From assembly GCA_963707065.1 (NCBI GenBank), contig CAVPPJ010000021.1, positions 186,001 through 250,000 on the forward strand: a stretch of 64,000 nucleotides of DNA, in the 5' to 3' direction. This document shows, in pieces, positions 25,644 to 34,904 of this stretch. Position 1 is the stretch's first letter. Every line of letters begins with the position of its first letter. Source of the DNA: Palsa-506 sp963707065. GTDB lineage: Bacteria > Actinomycetota > Actinomycetes > Streptosporangiales > Streptosporangiaceae. The notes under the pieces were generated by a model, which searched no databases, was not told the origin of the DNA, and was given only the letters and a program-made list of their open reading frames with translations. A program made the translations under genes and the position numbers.

Positions 25644-26954
25644 TCAGGACTGACCGGGCCGCGCCGCCGCGGCGGCGTCTTGCTCCAGTGCCCGCCCGGC
25701 GACAGGGACGCCGAGCTGCAGGACCAGCCAGATCCGGTTGTCATCGCCGAGCAGCCCGGGTTCGGCAACCGGGTCGCCGTCGACGATCAGCAGGTCGGCG
25801 AGCTTGCCTTCTTCCACCGTGCCGATGCGGCCGCCGAGGTCCAGTGCCTCGGCGGCGGTTCTGGTCGCTGCCACCAGGGCCTGGGCCGGGGTCAGCCCGT
25901 GGTGGATCATCCGGCGGAGCTCCAGCGCGGTGCCGAGACGGACGTCGCTGCCGAGCGCGATCTTGACGCCGGCGTCCCTGGCGGCCCGCATGCTGGCCGC
26001 GCCCTGCTCCAGGTTGTGATCCGCCAGGCGGACCAGCACGGGCGGCATCTCGGGAGCGCGCGGCGCGCCGGACGACTCGATCACGCTGCCCAGCCCGGCC
26101 ATCCAGTAGTAGCCCGACAGCGTCGGTACGAGCACCTGGCCGCTGGCGGCCATCGCGTCCAGCAGGTCGGGCCGCTGGTGCAGGAACATGCCGTGCTCGA
26201 GAGTGTCCGCGCCGCTGGCGATCGCCGCCGCGCAGCCGGCCAGCCCCTCGGCGTGCGCCGACAGCCGGAAGCCCATCCGGTGCGCCTCATCGGCCACGGC
26301 CGACAGCTCCGCCTCGGTCAGCTGGAGCGGATCGGGGTCTTCCAGCTCATTCGAGCGGGCACCCGTCGTCATGACCTTGATGAAATCGGCACCAGCCCGG
26401 ATCTGCTCGCGGACCGCCCGGCGCATGTCATCGGGGCCGTCAGCCTCCCGGTACATGTCGCCATAGAAACGGCCGCCCGGCGCAGTGGCCGAGATGATCC
26501 GGCCGCAGGTCAGCAGGCGGGGACCGCGGAAGGCGCCGTAGCGCATCGCCTGCCGGGCCTCCTGCGGCGCCAGCCCCTGGGATCCGGTGACCCGGATGGT
26601 GGTGACGCCGCCGCGCAGGTACGCGCGCAGCTCGGCCTGCAGGAAATGCGCGGCGGTCCCGGGCAGGGCCCGCTCCGCGCCCCGCAGAGTCTCCGGGACC
26701 TGCCCGGCAGCATGCGTGTGCGCGTCGGTCAGGCCGGGCATCAGCACCCGCTGCCCGGCATCCAGCAGCCGGGCGCCATCGGGGCAGGGCTCGGACGCGG
26801 CGCCGACACGCCGGATGACACCGTCCTCGATCAGCACCGCGGCCCCGTCACGGATCGCGCTGCCGGTGCCGTCGAACAGCCGGGCGCCGGTCAGCCACAG
26901 CCGCCCGCGCGCCGCGGCCGGATCGGCGATCAGCGCCGGGAACCGGTGCGTCAC
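25644..26954 (-). CDS. Metal-dependent amidohydrolase
   Basis: GTG 26954 is preferred because it overlaps the stop of the isochorismatase-like gene (GTGA). The 436-residue product has the metal-binding HxH in MPGLTDAHTHAAG, histidines in RLSAHAEGLAG and TLEHGMF, and the catalytic Asp in IALGSDVRLG. The C-terminus GTVEEGKLADLLIVDGDP is the usual composite beta-sandwich return. It belongs to the imidazolonepropionase/prolidase-like branch of cyclic amidohydrolases. Together with the neighbouring cysteine-hydrolase-like protein it may open and then process a cyclic or acylated amide. The substrate is unknown. Confidence 0.88.
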   Translation of the reverse strand: MTHRFPALIADPAAARGRLWLTGARLFDGTGSAIRDGAAVLIEDGVIRRVGAASEPCPDGARLLDAGQRVLMPGLTDAHTHAAGQVPETLRGAERALPGTAAHFLQAELRAYLRGGVTTIRVTGSQGLAPQEARQAMRYGAFRGPRLLTCGRIISATAPGGRFYGDMYREADGPDDMRRAVREQIRAGADFIKVMTTGARSNELEDPDPLQLTEAELSAVADEAHRMGFRLSAHAEGLAGCAAAIASGADTLEHGMFLHQRPDLLDAMAASGQVLVPTLSGYYWMAGLGSVIESSGAPRAPEMPPVLVRLADHNLEQGAASMRAARDAGVKIALGSDVRLGTALELRRMIHHGLTPAQALVAATRTAAEALDLGGRIGTVEEGKLADLLIVDGDPVAEPGLLGDDNRIWLVLQLGVPVAGRALEQDAAAAARPGQS

Positions 26955-27535
26955 GCCCGGCTCCCGTCGCGGCCGTCGTGCGCCACCTGCACCGCCCACT
27001 GGGCGGCGGTGCAGACCGCGGCCTGCCGCGGGAACACTTTCCCGGTCAGCACCTGGTGCACCTCGGGATCGGCGTCGAGGCAGCAATCGGAAAGCACGAC
27101 GAGCCGGTAGTCCAGGTCGGCGGCCTGCCGCAGCGTGGAGAGCACCACGCCGCTGGTGGCGATGCCGGTCAGCACGAGCGTGCCCGCGCCGAGGCTGCGC
27201 AGGACGACCTGCAGGTCGCTGCCGGTGAATGCGGACACCCGGCGCTTGGTGACCAGCAGATCCCCCGGCTGCGGCGCGACGGCGGGGTGAATCTGCGTGG
27301 CCGGGGTGCCGTCAACGAACCTGCCGGATGCCGCGGCGGCGGAGAAAGTCGCATTCCGCGGGCTGATCTCGGGGTGACCGGGGCGGAAGCTGATGGTCAC
27401 GTACACCACCGGGATGGCCGCGGCGCGGGCCGCGGTGATCGCGCCGGATAGCCGCTGCAGGTAGCCGGGATCATCGGCGAAGCGCTCGACGATGTCCCGT
27501 TGGACGTCCATCACTAGCAGCGCAGTCGTATCCAT
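26951..27535 (-). CDS. Isochorismatase-like hydrolase lacking the usual cysteine
   Basis: ATG 27535 has a GGAGCG site upstream. The 194-residue product has the catalytic-type Asp in LLVMDVQRDIV and the Lys in LLVTKRRVSAFTGSD. Where amidase-type relatives have the nucleophilic Cys, this protein reads TGIATSGVVLSTLRQAADLDY with Gly. That fits an isochorismatase-like rather than an N-carbamoyl or nicotinamidase-like mechanism. It is coupled to the downstream amidohydrolase gene. It should be a cytosolic enzyme; substrate unknown. Confidence 0.88.
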   Translation of the reverse strand: MDTTALLVMDVQRDIVERFADDPGYLQRLSGAITAARAAAIPVVYVTISFRPGHPEISPRNATFSAAAASGRFVDGTPATQIHPAVAPQPGDLLVTKRRVSAFTGSDLQVVLRSLGAGTLVLTGIATSGVVLSTLRQAADLDYRLVVLSDCCLDADPEVHQVLTGKVFPRQAAVCTAAQWAVQVAHDGRDGSRA

Positions 27536-27664
27536 CGGATGATGCGCTCCTTCCTGTCGTCGCGCGCGGGGACAGCTTGCCGGTAGTGCGGTGGCCACAA
27601 TGCCGTATCCGGGAACGGCCGGCCACGGGAGCCCCGGATCCGGCAGTGCGCCGCTGCCCTTTCG

Positions 27665-27680
27665 GCCCGCCCGGGCGGGC
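27665..27680. repeat. Perfect 16-bp GC palindrome
   Basis: GCCCGCCCGGGCGGGC is a perfect palindrome in the 249-bp gap between the divergent isochorismatase-like gene and the small gene at 27785. It could be a regulator site or a cruciform-forming stretch. Nothing else is recognised in the gap. Confidence 0.6.
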
Positions 27681-27784
27681 AGACTGATCACCGGCTGGCG
27701 GCGTCAGCACGGCCTGACGGGGTACAAAACCGGGATGGAATGCAGCCGTGCCGCCGGCCTCCGCAAGCCCGCGGATGGTCCGGG

Positions 27785-28081
27785 ATGAGGGGCGACCAGG
27801 TCGAGATCGTCGTGGACGCTGGCGGCGTGACGAAGACCTACTGGGTCGAGGCCACCCGGGCCGGAAGACGCGTCGAGGTAGTCAACCGGCGGGGCATCAT
27901 GGAGGTAAGCGAGCTGACCAGGGGCGGCACCGTGGTCCGGACCGCCCGCTTCATGACAAGCCGGGTGATCGCCCTGGTTGAGCATCCGGTCACCGCCGCA
28001 CGCGGAGCAGCCAGAGCGCACCGCGAGCATCCCGGCGGGGCCGGCGACTCACGCGGTGCGAGCGCCGGAGTCATATCCTGA
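27785..28081 (+). CDS. Small conserved hypothetical protein
   Basis: ATG 27785 gives a 98-residue product: VEIVVDAGGVTKTYWVEATR, then VEVVNRRGIMEVSELTRGG and TARFMTSRVIALVEHP. The first 65 residues form a tidy beta-rich unit and look conserved; the C-terminal 30 are low complexity. I believe similar short proteins exist in actinobacteria, but no function is known to me. It ends five bases before the GTG of the cobalamin-binding-type gene, so the pair may be one operon. Confidence 0.55.
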   Translation: MRGDQVEIVVDAGGVTKTYWVEATRAGRRVEVVNRRGIMEVSELTRGGTVVRTARFMTSRVIALVEHPVTAARGAARAHREHPGGAGDSRGASAGVIS

Positions 28082-28085
28082 CGTC

Positions 28086-28970
28086 GTGCGCCTGGTCTCT
28101 CTGCTGCCGTCGGCGACCGAGATCGTCTACGCGCTCGGCCTGGGCGAGGAGCTGGTCGGGGTCACGTTCGAATGCGACGAGCCCGCCGCCGCCCGGTCGG
28201 AGAAGGCTGTCGTCGTGGGTGGCCGGGATACCCGCGGGATGACCCCCGGCCAGATCGACGACTACGTACGAACGCAGCTGGCTACCGGTGGCGACCTCTA
28301 TACCCTGCACGCGGCGGCGCTAGCGGCGCTGGAGCCCGACCTCATCCTCACCCAGGACCTGTGCCGGGTCTGCGCGCTGCCATCCGGTCACGTCGAGGAG
28401 GCCCTCGACTACCTGGGCTGCCGGGCCGACGTGCTGTCGCTTGATCCGCACTCACTGGATGAGGTACTGGACTCGATCCTGATGGTCGGGCAGCGCACCG
28501 GGGCATCAGACCGCGCCGCCCGCCTGGTCGGCGAGCTGCGCGCCCGGCTCGCCCGGACCGCGGCGAGAGTCGCCGGGCGGCCCCGTCCGAGGGTCGCGGT
28601 GGTCGAGTGGGTGGATCCGCCCTTTACGGCCGGGCACTGGGTACCCGACCTCGTCATGGCGGCTGGCGGCCAGCCGGTCGCGGCGCGGCCCGGTGCCCCG
28701 TCAGTCCGGACCAGCTGGCCCGCCATCGCCGCGGCAGCACCGGAGTTCGTGGTGGTCGCCCCGTGCGGCTACCACCTGCCCGGCGTGATCGGCCAGGCGC
28801 AGGCAGTCGCCCGGGCGCTGCCCGGCGCGGCGGTGTGGGCCATCGATGCCGACGGCATCGTGGTCCGCCCAGGGCCCCGCCTGGCCGACGGCGTCGAGGC
28901 CATCGCCTCGATACTGCACCCCGATGCCGTGCCGCCCGCGCCGCCTGGCACGGTGCACCGGGTGAATTGA
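28086..28970 (+). CDS. BtuF-like cobalamin-binding domain protein (cytoplasmic)
   Basis: GTG 28086 gives 294 residues starting RLVSLLPSATEIVYALGLG, the conserved opening of helical-backbone metal or cobalamin-binding proteins. It has no signal peptide or lipobox, so unlike BtuF it stays inside the cell. Other supporting segments are LEPDLILTQDLCRVCALPSG and VVEWVDPPFTAGHWVPDLV. It lacks nearby BtuC/BtuD transporter genes. Such stand-alone cytoplasmic versions are common in actinobacteria and their ligand is unproven. Confidence 0.88.
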   Translation: MRLVSLLPSATEIVYALGLGEELVGVTFECDEPAAARSEKAVVVGGRDTRGMTPGQIDDYVRTQLATGGDLYTLHAAALAALEPDLILTQDLCRVCALPSGHVEEALDYLGCRADVLSLDPHSLDEVLDSILMVGQRTGASDRAARLVGELRARLARTAARVAGRPRPRVAVVEWVDPPFTAGHWVPDLVMAAGGQPVAARPGAPSVRTSWPAIAAAAPEFVVVAPCGYHLPGVIGQAQAVARALPGAAVWAIDADGIVVRPGPRLADGVEAIASILHPDAVPPAPPGTVHRVN

Positions 28971-28990
28971 TCCGGAAAGGCGAGGATCTC

Positions 28991-29278
28991 ATGAGCGAGG
29001 ACATGATCACGGTCATCCTGATCGTCGGCGACCCCGGTGCCGAGGATCTGCAACTGAACGAGGGCTGCCTGGCCGCCGCCGCGAAGTCAATCAGGGTGCA
29101 CGGCGCGGCCACTCGCGGCCGGTGGGACGCGGGCAGGCGGAGCACCATGTGGTGCTTCGACATCGACCGCGCCCGCGCCGCGGATCTCCAGGACGACCTG
29201 CAGGACATCTGGGCCGGCAAGCTTGAGTCCGTCGTCTGGCGGACCGTCGGTCCGGCAGAGATCATCCGCTTCGCGTGA
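28991..29278 (+). CDS. Small conserved hypothetical protein
   Basis: ATG 28991 follows GGCGAGG. The 95-residue product (MITVILIVGDPGAEDLQLNE, then RGRWDAGRRSTMWCFDIDRA and a C-terminal WRTVGPAEIIRF) looks like a small alpha/beta protein. It lies 20 bp downstream of the cobalamin-binding-type gene and is probably co-transcribed. I do not recognise a family. Confidence 0.65.
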   Translation: MSEDMITVILIVGDPGAEDLQLNEGCLAAAAKSIRVHGAATRGRWDAGRRSTMWCFDIDRARAADLQDDLQDIWAGKLESVVWRTVGPAEIIRFA

Positions 29279-29465
29279 GCAGCGCGACGATCTTGTTACC
29301 GGTGGCGGGCTGACAGCTCTCCAGCCGCTGGCATGACCACCGCGGGCTCGTTTCCGAACCGGTGGATGACGGAGTGCGGGAGTACTCGCCGGAGGCATTC
29401 GTGACGATGTCCAGGCGGCCGATGCCGGCGGCCGGGGATGATGCCGGTCAGGCCGGTGCTGGTGG

Positions 29466-30446
29466 TCATCGTGCCGGGATCTGCTCGTCGGGCGTGCCCC
29501 ACGACGGGTACGGCGCGGCGGCGGGCACCACGTCCGTGGCCCCCGGGTTCAGGTCGTGGTTGATCACTTCCGCGACATCCTGGACGGTGTCAACCCCGTA
29601 CGTCATGTCCGGGTTGTCCCGGGTGAGGACGACGATCCGGTAGTGCCGGCCCGGGCGGGTGAACACGCCGATGCTGTTGATCACCCACAGCACCGGATCC
29701 GGCAGCCAGCCGTTCTTCACGTGCGCGGTCATGTCGGCCGGAGCGCCGGCCGTGACGCCCCAGCGCTGCGCGGCGATGACGTTTGCCATCAGCGACATCG
29801 CGTAGGACCGCGATGGCTTGTCGAGGATCGAGTGCCTGCCCTTCAGCACCTTGAGCAGGCGCATCTCGTCGTGCACGGTGACCCGGGTCAGGCCCCAGAA
29901 GCCATCCGCGCCCAGCGTGGTGTGCGTCATCTTCGCCAGGTTCAGGAAACGCTGCAGATGCCGCCTGCCGAGCTCGTCCCACAGCGTCGTTGCCGCCGAG
30001 TTGCTGGACTCGGTGATCATCTCGGTGGTGAGGGTCACCTGCTCAGCGGACAGGTCCCGGTGCTCGGCCGCCAGGTGGCGCAGCAGTGCGCCGAGGATGA
30101 TCACCTTGACGATGCTGGCCGAGTGGAAGTGCCGTCGCGGGTGGAAGCTGCAGGTGATGCCGGTACGCGTGTCCGCAGCCCCCAGGCTGACAACGGATGA
30201 CCTGCCCTGCAGCGCCGCCGCGATGCCCCGGGACATCCTGGCTGCCCGCTTCCGGTGCTTGCCGGATGCCGAGGTGCAGATGGCCGCGGGTGCCGCCTGC
30301 GGGCGCAGGCCGGCCAGCACCCGCGCACGGGCGGCCGGCGCGCTCGGCGTCACGGCCTGGGCGCCCGCCGCGGTAGCCGTGAGCAGGCACAGGGCCAGGC
30401 CAAGGGCCAGCGCCGCCAGCGGGCGCACGGCATGACTGCTGTTCAT
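29466..30446 (-). CDS. Exported serine hydrolase, class A beta-lactamase-like
   Basis: ATG 30446 gives 326 residues with a signal peptide ending near ATAAGAQA. SxxK is present in FHSASIVKVIILG, an SxN-like motif in TESSNSAATTLWDELG, and a KTG-like triad as KNG in TAHVKNGWLPD. This matches the class A beta-lactamase/penicillin-binding fold. In actinomycetes such proteins are often cell-wall peptidases or esterases rather than resistance enzymes, and the altered SDN and KTG motifs argue against an efficient beta-lactamase. It lies downstream of, and on the same strand as, the amidase gene. Confidence 0.85.
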   Translation of the reverse strand: MNSSHAVRPLAALALGLALCLLTATAAGAQAVTPSAPAARARVLAGLRPQAAPAAICTSASGKHRKRAARMSRGIAAALQGRSSVVSLGAADTRTGITCSFHPRRHFHSASIVKVIILGALLRHLAAEHRDLSAEQVTLTTEMITESSNSAATTLWDELGRRHLQRFLNLAKMTHTTLGADGFWGLTRVTVHDEMRLLKVLKGRHSILDKPSRSYAMSLMANVIAAQRWGVTAGAPADMTAHVKNGWLPDPVLWVINSIGVFTRPGRHYRIVVLTRDNPDMTYGVDTVQDVAEVINHDLNPGATDVVPAAAPYPSWGTPDEQIPAR

Positions 30447-30601
30447 CGTTACCCCGGCCTCTGCATACGTCCGACAGGTCACCTCTGAGACGGCCAGGTC
30501 GGTCACCAGGTTGCCAGCCGTGCCTATCCCGGAAAGCGGCGTCCTGCGCCGCCTGCGCCGGGCCACCCGCTCGAATCGGGCCGCCGGCCCGCAATATGAC
30601 G

Positions 30602-32026
30602 TCAGGCGTGCACCGGCGGGCGCCGTTGCGCCCATGGCGCGGCCTGCTCGAGCTGGCTGGCGACCTGGATGAGCACATCCTCCCGGCCGTAGGCCGCGAC
30701 CAGTTGCACGCCGACCGGCAGGCCGCCGGGTGTCCAGTGCAGGGGAAGGCTCACGGCGGGCTGGCCGGTCATGTTGAACTGCGCGGTGTAAGGGATGAAG
30801 CTGGCAATCCGCTTCCCCTCGGACTGCGGCCCGGCCGCGGTGAACCAGCCCAGCTCGGGCGGGGGGCCGCCCAGGGTGGGCGTCACCAGCAGGTCATGGT
30901 CGTGCCACCAGTGCGCCATCCGCCGCGACCACCTTGCGATCCATCCCCGGCTCTGCAGGTACGCTGCCGCGCCGAGCGCCTGGCCGGCCCGCCGGTAGCC
31001 GGCGTTGCGCGGCTCGATCTCCTCCTCGCCGATCGGGCGGCCGAGCGCCGTCTCGAACGCCTGCAACGTCGCCTCAGCGTCGGCGGCGATGATCGAGTTG
31101 AAATGCCGGCCGAACTCCGGCTCGAACATGGCCGCGGGCGCGGACTCGTCAACGTGATGGCCGAGCGAATCCAGCAGCCGCGCCGCGCCGGCCACCGCGG
31201 CCCGGCATTGCGGATCGTCGAGGTAGTTCTCGCCGCCGGGCCGGTCGAGCACCCCGATCCGCAGCCGGCCCGGGTCGGCACCGACCTGGAGTGCCAGCGG
31301 GCCCGGCAGCGGCGGCGCGTAGTACGGCTCGCCCGGCATCCGCGCGCTGATCACGTCGAGCACGCCGGCCGCGTCACGCACGGTCCGGGTCACGGCGCCA
31401 TCGATAACGCCGCCGGCCCACGCCTCCCCGGTCAGCGGGCCATGACTCACCCGCCCGCGGGTCGGCTTGAGCCCGACCAGCCCGCACTCGCTTGCCGGGA
31501 TGCGGATCGATCCGCCGCCGTCGCTGGCGTGCGCGACCGGCACCATGCCGCTGGCCACCGCGACCGCCGATCCGCCCGACGAGCCGCCAGCGGAATGACC
31601 GGGCTGCCAGGGGTTGCGGGCCGGCCGGAAGCTGCGCGGCTCGGTGGTCACCGTGGTGCCGAGTTCCGGCACGCTGGTGCGGCCTAGCGAGACGAAGCCA
31701 GCCGCCCCGAACTGCTCCGCGAGATAAGACGTCACCGGCCATGCCAGGTCCCGCAGCGGCCCGAGACCGAACGCCGTCACCTCGCCGGCGACCTGGCAGC
31801 CGAGGTCCTTGAAGAGGATGGGCACACCGCGGAACGGGCCGTCAGGCAGGTCTCCCGCGGCCTCCAGCCGCGCCACCGCGAACCGGTTCCTGATCACTGC
31901 ATCCAGCCGCGGGTTGACCGCCTCGATCCGGGCGATGGCCGCCTCGACCAGTTCCCCGGGGCTGAGCTCGCCGCGGCGGACCAGGTCCGCGAGCGCAGTG
32001 GCGTCCAGCCAGGTCGTTTCGGTCAT
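30602..32026 (-). CDS. Amidase-signature family amidase
   Basis: The 474-residue product starts at ATG 32026. The Ser-Ser-Lys triad is in view: Lys in VPILFKDLG, and both serines in GHSAGGSSGGSAVAVASG, followed by GSIRIPASECGLVGLKPTRG. The C-terminal end, PAVSLPLHWTPGGLPVGVQL, is standard. Length is normal. It hydrolyses an amide or possibly an acyl ester; the actual substrate is unknown. It has no signal peptide. Confidence 0.93.
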   Translation of the reverse strand: MTETTWLDATALADLVRRGELSPGELVEAAIARIEAVNPRLDAVIRNRFAVARLEAAGDLPDGPFRGVPILFKDLGCQVAGEVTAFGLGPLRDLAWPVTSYLAEQFGAAGFVSLGRTSVPELGTTVTTEPRSFRPARNPWQPGHSAGGSSGGSAVAVASGMVPVAHASDGGGSIRIPASECGLVGLKPTRGRVSHGPLTGEAWAGGVIDGAVTRTVRDAAGVLDVISARMPGEPYYAPPLPGPLALQVGADPGRLRIGVLDRPGGENYLDDPQCRAAVAGAARLLDSLGHHVDESAPAAMFEPEFGRHFNSIIAADAEATLQAFETALGRPIGEEEIEPRNAGYRRAGQALGAAAYLQSRGWIARWSRRMAHWWHDHDLLVTPTLGGPPPELGWFTAAGPQSEGKRIASFIPYTAQFNMTGQPAVSLPLHWTPGGLPVGVQLVAAYGREDVLIQVASQLEQAAPWAQRRPPVHA

Positions 32027-32152
32027 CCCCGCACGGTACGCGAAGGAACCTGCCGCTGGCCGTGCTATGGCGGCCGCCTCGGCCGCCGCTGTATCAGCGG
32101 GGCTGCCACCTGCTCTTGCAACTGAGCGACTACCGCCGCCAGGAGCGTTGAT

Positions 32153-33592
32153 ATGCGTCCCACGAGGACTCTCGCAGCGAGGCCGGGGCCGGGCCGGAAA
32201 CGGGCATCCGGCCGGGCCCGGGCATCCGGCCGGGCCCGCTGCCGGGACTGGCTGCGGACGCTGCCCGGGATCCTCGTCGTGGCGGGCGTGATGGGCTGGC
32301 CATGCCAGTCCGCGGGGGGCACGGATGCGGCGTCGCCGCGGCCAGGCGCCCCGGCCTCGGCCCCCGCCCCGCGCCCGGCAGCAGCCACGGTCTCGTTGCT
32401 GTCCGCTGCCGCGCCGGCCCCGGTGAGCCCGGATGGCGCCGGGACCATGACGGTCTCGCCTGGTCTAGTGCAGGCTGGTCAGGTCACTACGCTCACCTTT
32501 GCCTACACGGCGGCGGCCGGCCAGGAACTCAAGGACGGCACGGTCACCCTTGACGTGCCGCCAGGCTGGACGCCGCCGTCACTGGTGCCAGGCCCCGGCT
32601 TCATCTCGATCAGCTGCTCGGGGTGCCACCCGGCGGTCTCCGACGGGGCGATCACGATCAGCAGCCTCGACCTCGACCCGCTGCACGGGTTCATCATCAG
32701 CTACTCGACGGCAACGGCACCCGGCGCCGCCGGTGACGACATCTTCCCCGCCGGGGAGATGTCCATCCCCGGCGGGTCGCCGGCCCCGCTGCTGAGCTCA
32801 CCACTGGTGACGGTGCAGCCGTCATCGTCGGCCAGCGCTAGCCCATCGCCGACGGTCACCGCGACCAGTTCTCCGCCGGTCACCGCGAGCGCGTCGCCGT
32901 CAGTCACCGGGACTGGCGGACCCGGCCGGAGACACGCGACGGCGGGCGCGGGGAGCATGACCGTCTCGCCGGACCGGGTAACCGCCTCCCGTCCTGGCAC
33001 ACTGACCTTCACCTACCGGGCAGGCGCCCGTGGCCTGCGCGCCTCGGGCGTGATCACGCTGGTGGTCGCCCGGGGCTGGACGCGGCCCTCGCGCACGCCG
33101 GGGACCGCGGGCTACACCACGGCCAGGCCCGGCGTGCTGTCCGTGTCCGGCAGGCGGATCACGGTCACCGGGGCCACCCTCGGGCCGGCGAAGGCACTCA
33201 CCATCACCTACCGGGCGGCGAGGGCGCCGGGTACCGCCGGCATCTTCGTCTTCCGCGCCTTCCGGGCGCGCACTGCAGCCGGCCGGCGGGCCGTCCTGGC
33301 CACGTCCCCGTCGGTGCTCGTCGTCGCTGCCGCGCAGCGATCGCCGTCTCGCGCGCTCATCCTGCTCGTGCTCGTCGCGCTGGCCGCCGCCTGCGCTGCC
33401 GTCCTGCTGACCGTCCGGTTCCTGCGCAACGGCCCTCCGCAGCCGGTGCTGCCGAGCGTGCGGGCGACAGCGCATACCGGCCCGCCGGCGCCGGTCACCG
33501 TGCACGACACCGGAGCATCGCCGAACCTGACGATCCGGATAGAGCCGCACGCCAGCCCGGCCATCCCCACAATCGAGGAGGTGCGGACATGA
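32153..33592 (+). CDS. Cell-surface protein with two Ig-like domains and a C-terminal anchor
   Basis: ATG 32153 follows an AGGAG site. The 479-residue product has an Arg-rich N-terminus, a hydrophobic signal or anchor segment (TLPGILVVAGVMG), two similar beta-sandwich units that both open with GTMTVSP or GSMTVSP, a Ser/Pro/Thr linker (about residues 220-255), and a membrane helix near residues 400-425 (RALILLVLVALAAACAAVLL) followed by a cytoplasmic tail of about 55 residues. Its stop overlaps the downstream gene (ATGA). I see no sortase motif. It is probably a bitopic surface protein. Confidence 0.75.
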   Translation: MRPTRTLAARPGPGRKRASGRARASGRARCRDWLRTLPGILVVAGVMGWPCQSAGGTDAASPRPGAPASAPAPRPAAATVSLLSAAAPAPVSPDGAGTMTVSPGLVQAGQVTTLTFAYTAAAGQELKDGTVTLDVPPGWTPPSLVPGPGFISISCSGCHPAVSDGAITISSLDLDPLHGFIISYSTATAPGAAGDDIFPAGEMSIPGGSPAPLLSSPLVTVQPSSSASASPSPTVTATSSPPVTASASPSVTGTGGPGRRHATAGAGSMTVSPDRVTASRPGTLTFTYRAGARGLRASGVITLVVARGWTRPSRTPGTAGYTTARPGVLSVSGRRITVTGATLGPAKALTITYRAARAPGTAGIFVFRAFRARTAAGRRAVLATSPSVLVVAAAQRSPSRALILLVLVALAAACAAVLLTVRFLRNGPPQPVLPSVRATAHTGPPAPVTVHDTGASPNLTIRIEPHASPAIPTIEEVRT

Positions 33593-34227
33593 CGCCTGCC
33601 GGACCAGCGCACCCGCGCACCGCAATGGAATTGATCTTCGGCCCCGGGGAGGGCGCCACCGGGGCGCTGGCGGAGCGGATCCTTTCGGCCGGCGCTGACC
33701 AGAACCTTGGCCGCGCGCTGGCGAACCTGCCGAAGGTGACCCGCGATGCGGCCGTCCGCGAGGTCACCGCCGAGGCTGCCGGGCTGCTCGATGTCAACCT
33801 GGCCGACGTGCTGGTCGCCGGGTGGCGGGAGCATCATGACCTGACCTCAGCGGCGCGGCGCACCCTGGCGGTACCGGGTAGCACGGAGCTGGTCGCGCTG
33901 GCCGCGCACCGGGTCACCATAGAGCAGCAGCCTTACATCACCGTGCTGGTCGACGGTCACCAGGTGGCCACTGTCCGGCTCGGGCTTTCCCTGGCCTTCG
34001 AGGTCACCGCCCTGCTGGCAGGGATCAGCGCCGGCCGGCTTGCCGCCGTGCACACCGGGCACTGTGACGTGACGGCCGCGCTGGCCATCCAGGGTGCCGA
34101 GCTGGTGACCAGGGAAGCGCGCTTCGAACTGCCCGGCGTCATCCCGCTGGGCACGGGAATCCGGCTGCTGGCCGCCGGCGAATACGCGGCCGGGCGCGAC
34201 TCGCGTTCGCAGCCGGCAGCGAGATGA
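33589..34227 (+). CDS. Cytoplasmic hypothetical protein coupled to a surface protein
   Basis: The start overlaps the stop of the surface-protein gene. The 212-residue product has a helical N-terminal half (AERILSAGADQNLGRALANLP, ADVLVAGWREHHDL) and a beta-rich second half with an amphipathic central strand set (RVTIEQQPYITVLVDGHQV). There is no signal peptide. The strict coupling suggests it acts with the cytoplasmic tail of the surface protein, for example as an adaptor. I do not recognise the family. Confidence 0.7.
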   Translation: MTPAGPAHPRTAMELIFGPGEGATGALAERILSAGADQNLGRALANLPKVTRDAAVREVTAEAAGLLDVNLADVLVAGWREHHDLTSAARRTLAVPGSTELVALAAHRVTIEQQPYITVLVDGHQVATVRLGLSLAFEVTALLAGISAGRLAAVHTGHCDVTAALAIQGAELVTREARFELPGVIPLGTGIRLLAAGEYAAGRDSRSQPAAR

Positions 34228-34290
34228 CCCGTGCGCAGGGCGCCGCGGCCGGGCGCGATGGCCGGGCGCCGGGCGGGCGCGGGGCGCCGC

Positions 34291-34880
34291 CTAGGCGGTC
34301 CACGCGACCGGCAGCCGCTTGACGCCGCGCTGGAAGTTCGACCGCAGGTAGGACGACTAGCGTCTCGTTGCCGGCGACGGCGAACAGCCAGAACATGTTC
34401 TCGAATTCCTCGGCTGACACCTGGCCGCCGTCGTCGTCGACCTGCGCGAGCAGGATCGACATGACGTCATCACCCGGGCGGCGGCGCTTCTCGTCCGCTA
34501 GCAGGTGGGCGTAGGCGTAGAGATCGGGCATGCCCTCGCGGGTGCGCGGGTCGGGCAGGCGCCCGGCGGCGTCCGGGCGCCGGGCGCAGCGAGGCCGCCT
34601 CGGCGGCCATCGGAGTTGCGCCGGACGGGTCGAACTCAGCGGACGAAGCGTAGTCGGGGTACTGGTAGCCGATGACGCGGTTGGACCAGTCGAAGAGCAG
34701 CCAGCGGTCCTGCTCAGGCACGCCCAGGACGTCGGCGAGGGCAAGCAGCGGCAGGTCGGCGGCAACGTCCTTGGCGAAGTCGCACTCGCCTCGCGCGCCC
34801 GGCAAATGCCCGCTCGCACAGTGGCCCGCGCGTGCCCGCGGATGCGTTCCTCCAGCCGGGCGACGGGAGGCAGCCGCGGG
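34291..34880 (-). pseudogene. Cytochrome P450 remnant without heme-binding region
   Basis: Pieces of one P450 occur in several frames: VARLEERIRGHARA, then ECDFAKDVAADLPLLALADV with VIGYQYPDYASS, then DLYAYAHLLADEKRRRPGDD and the I-helix FAVAGNETL. Immediately after the I-helix the text jumps to a C-terminal-type end (LRSNFQRGVKRLPVAWTA) at 34291. The ExxR motif and the Cys heme loop between them are missing. With at least two frameshifts and this internal deletion, it cannot be functional. Confidence 0.8.
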
Positions 34881-34904
34881 CCGTGGTCTGGTAGTGATGG
34901 GGGC

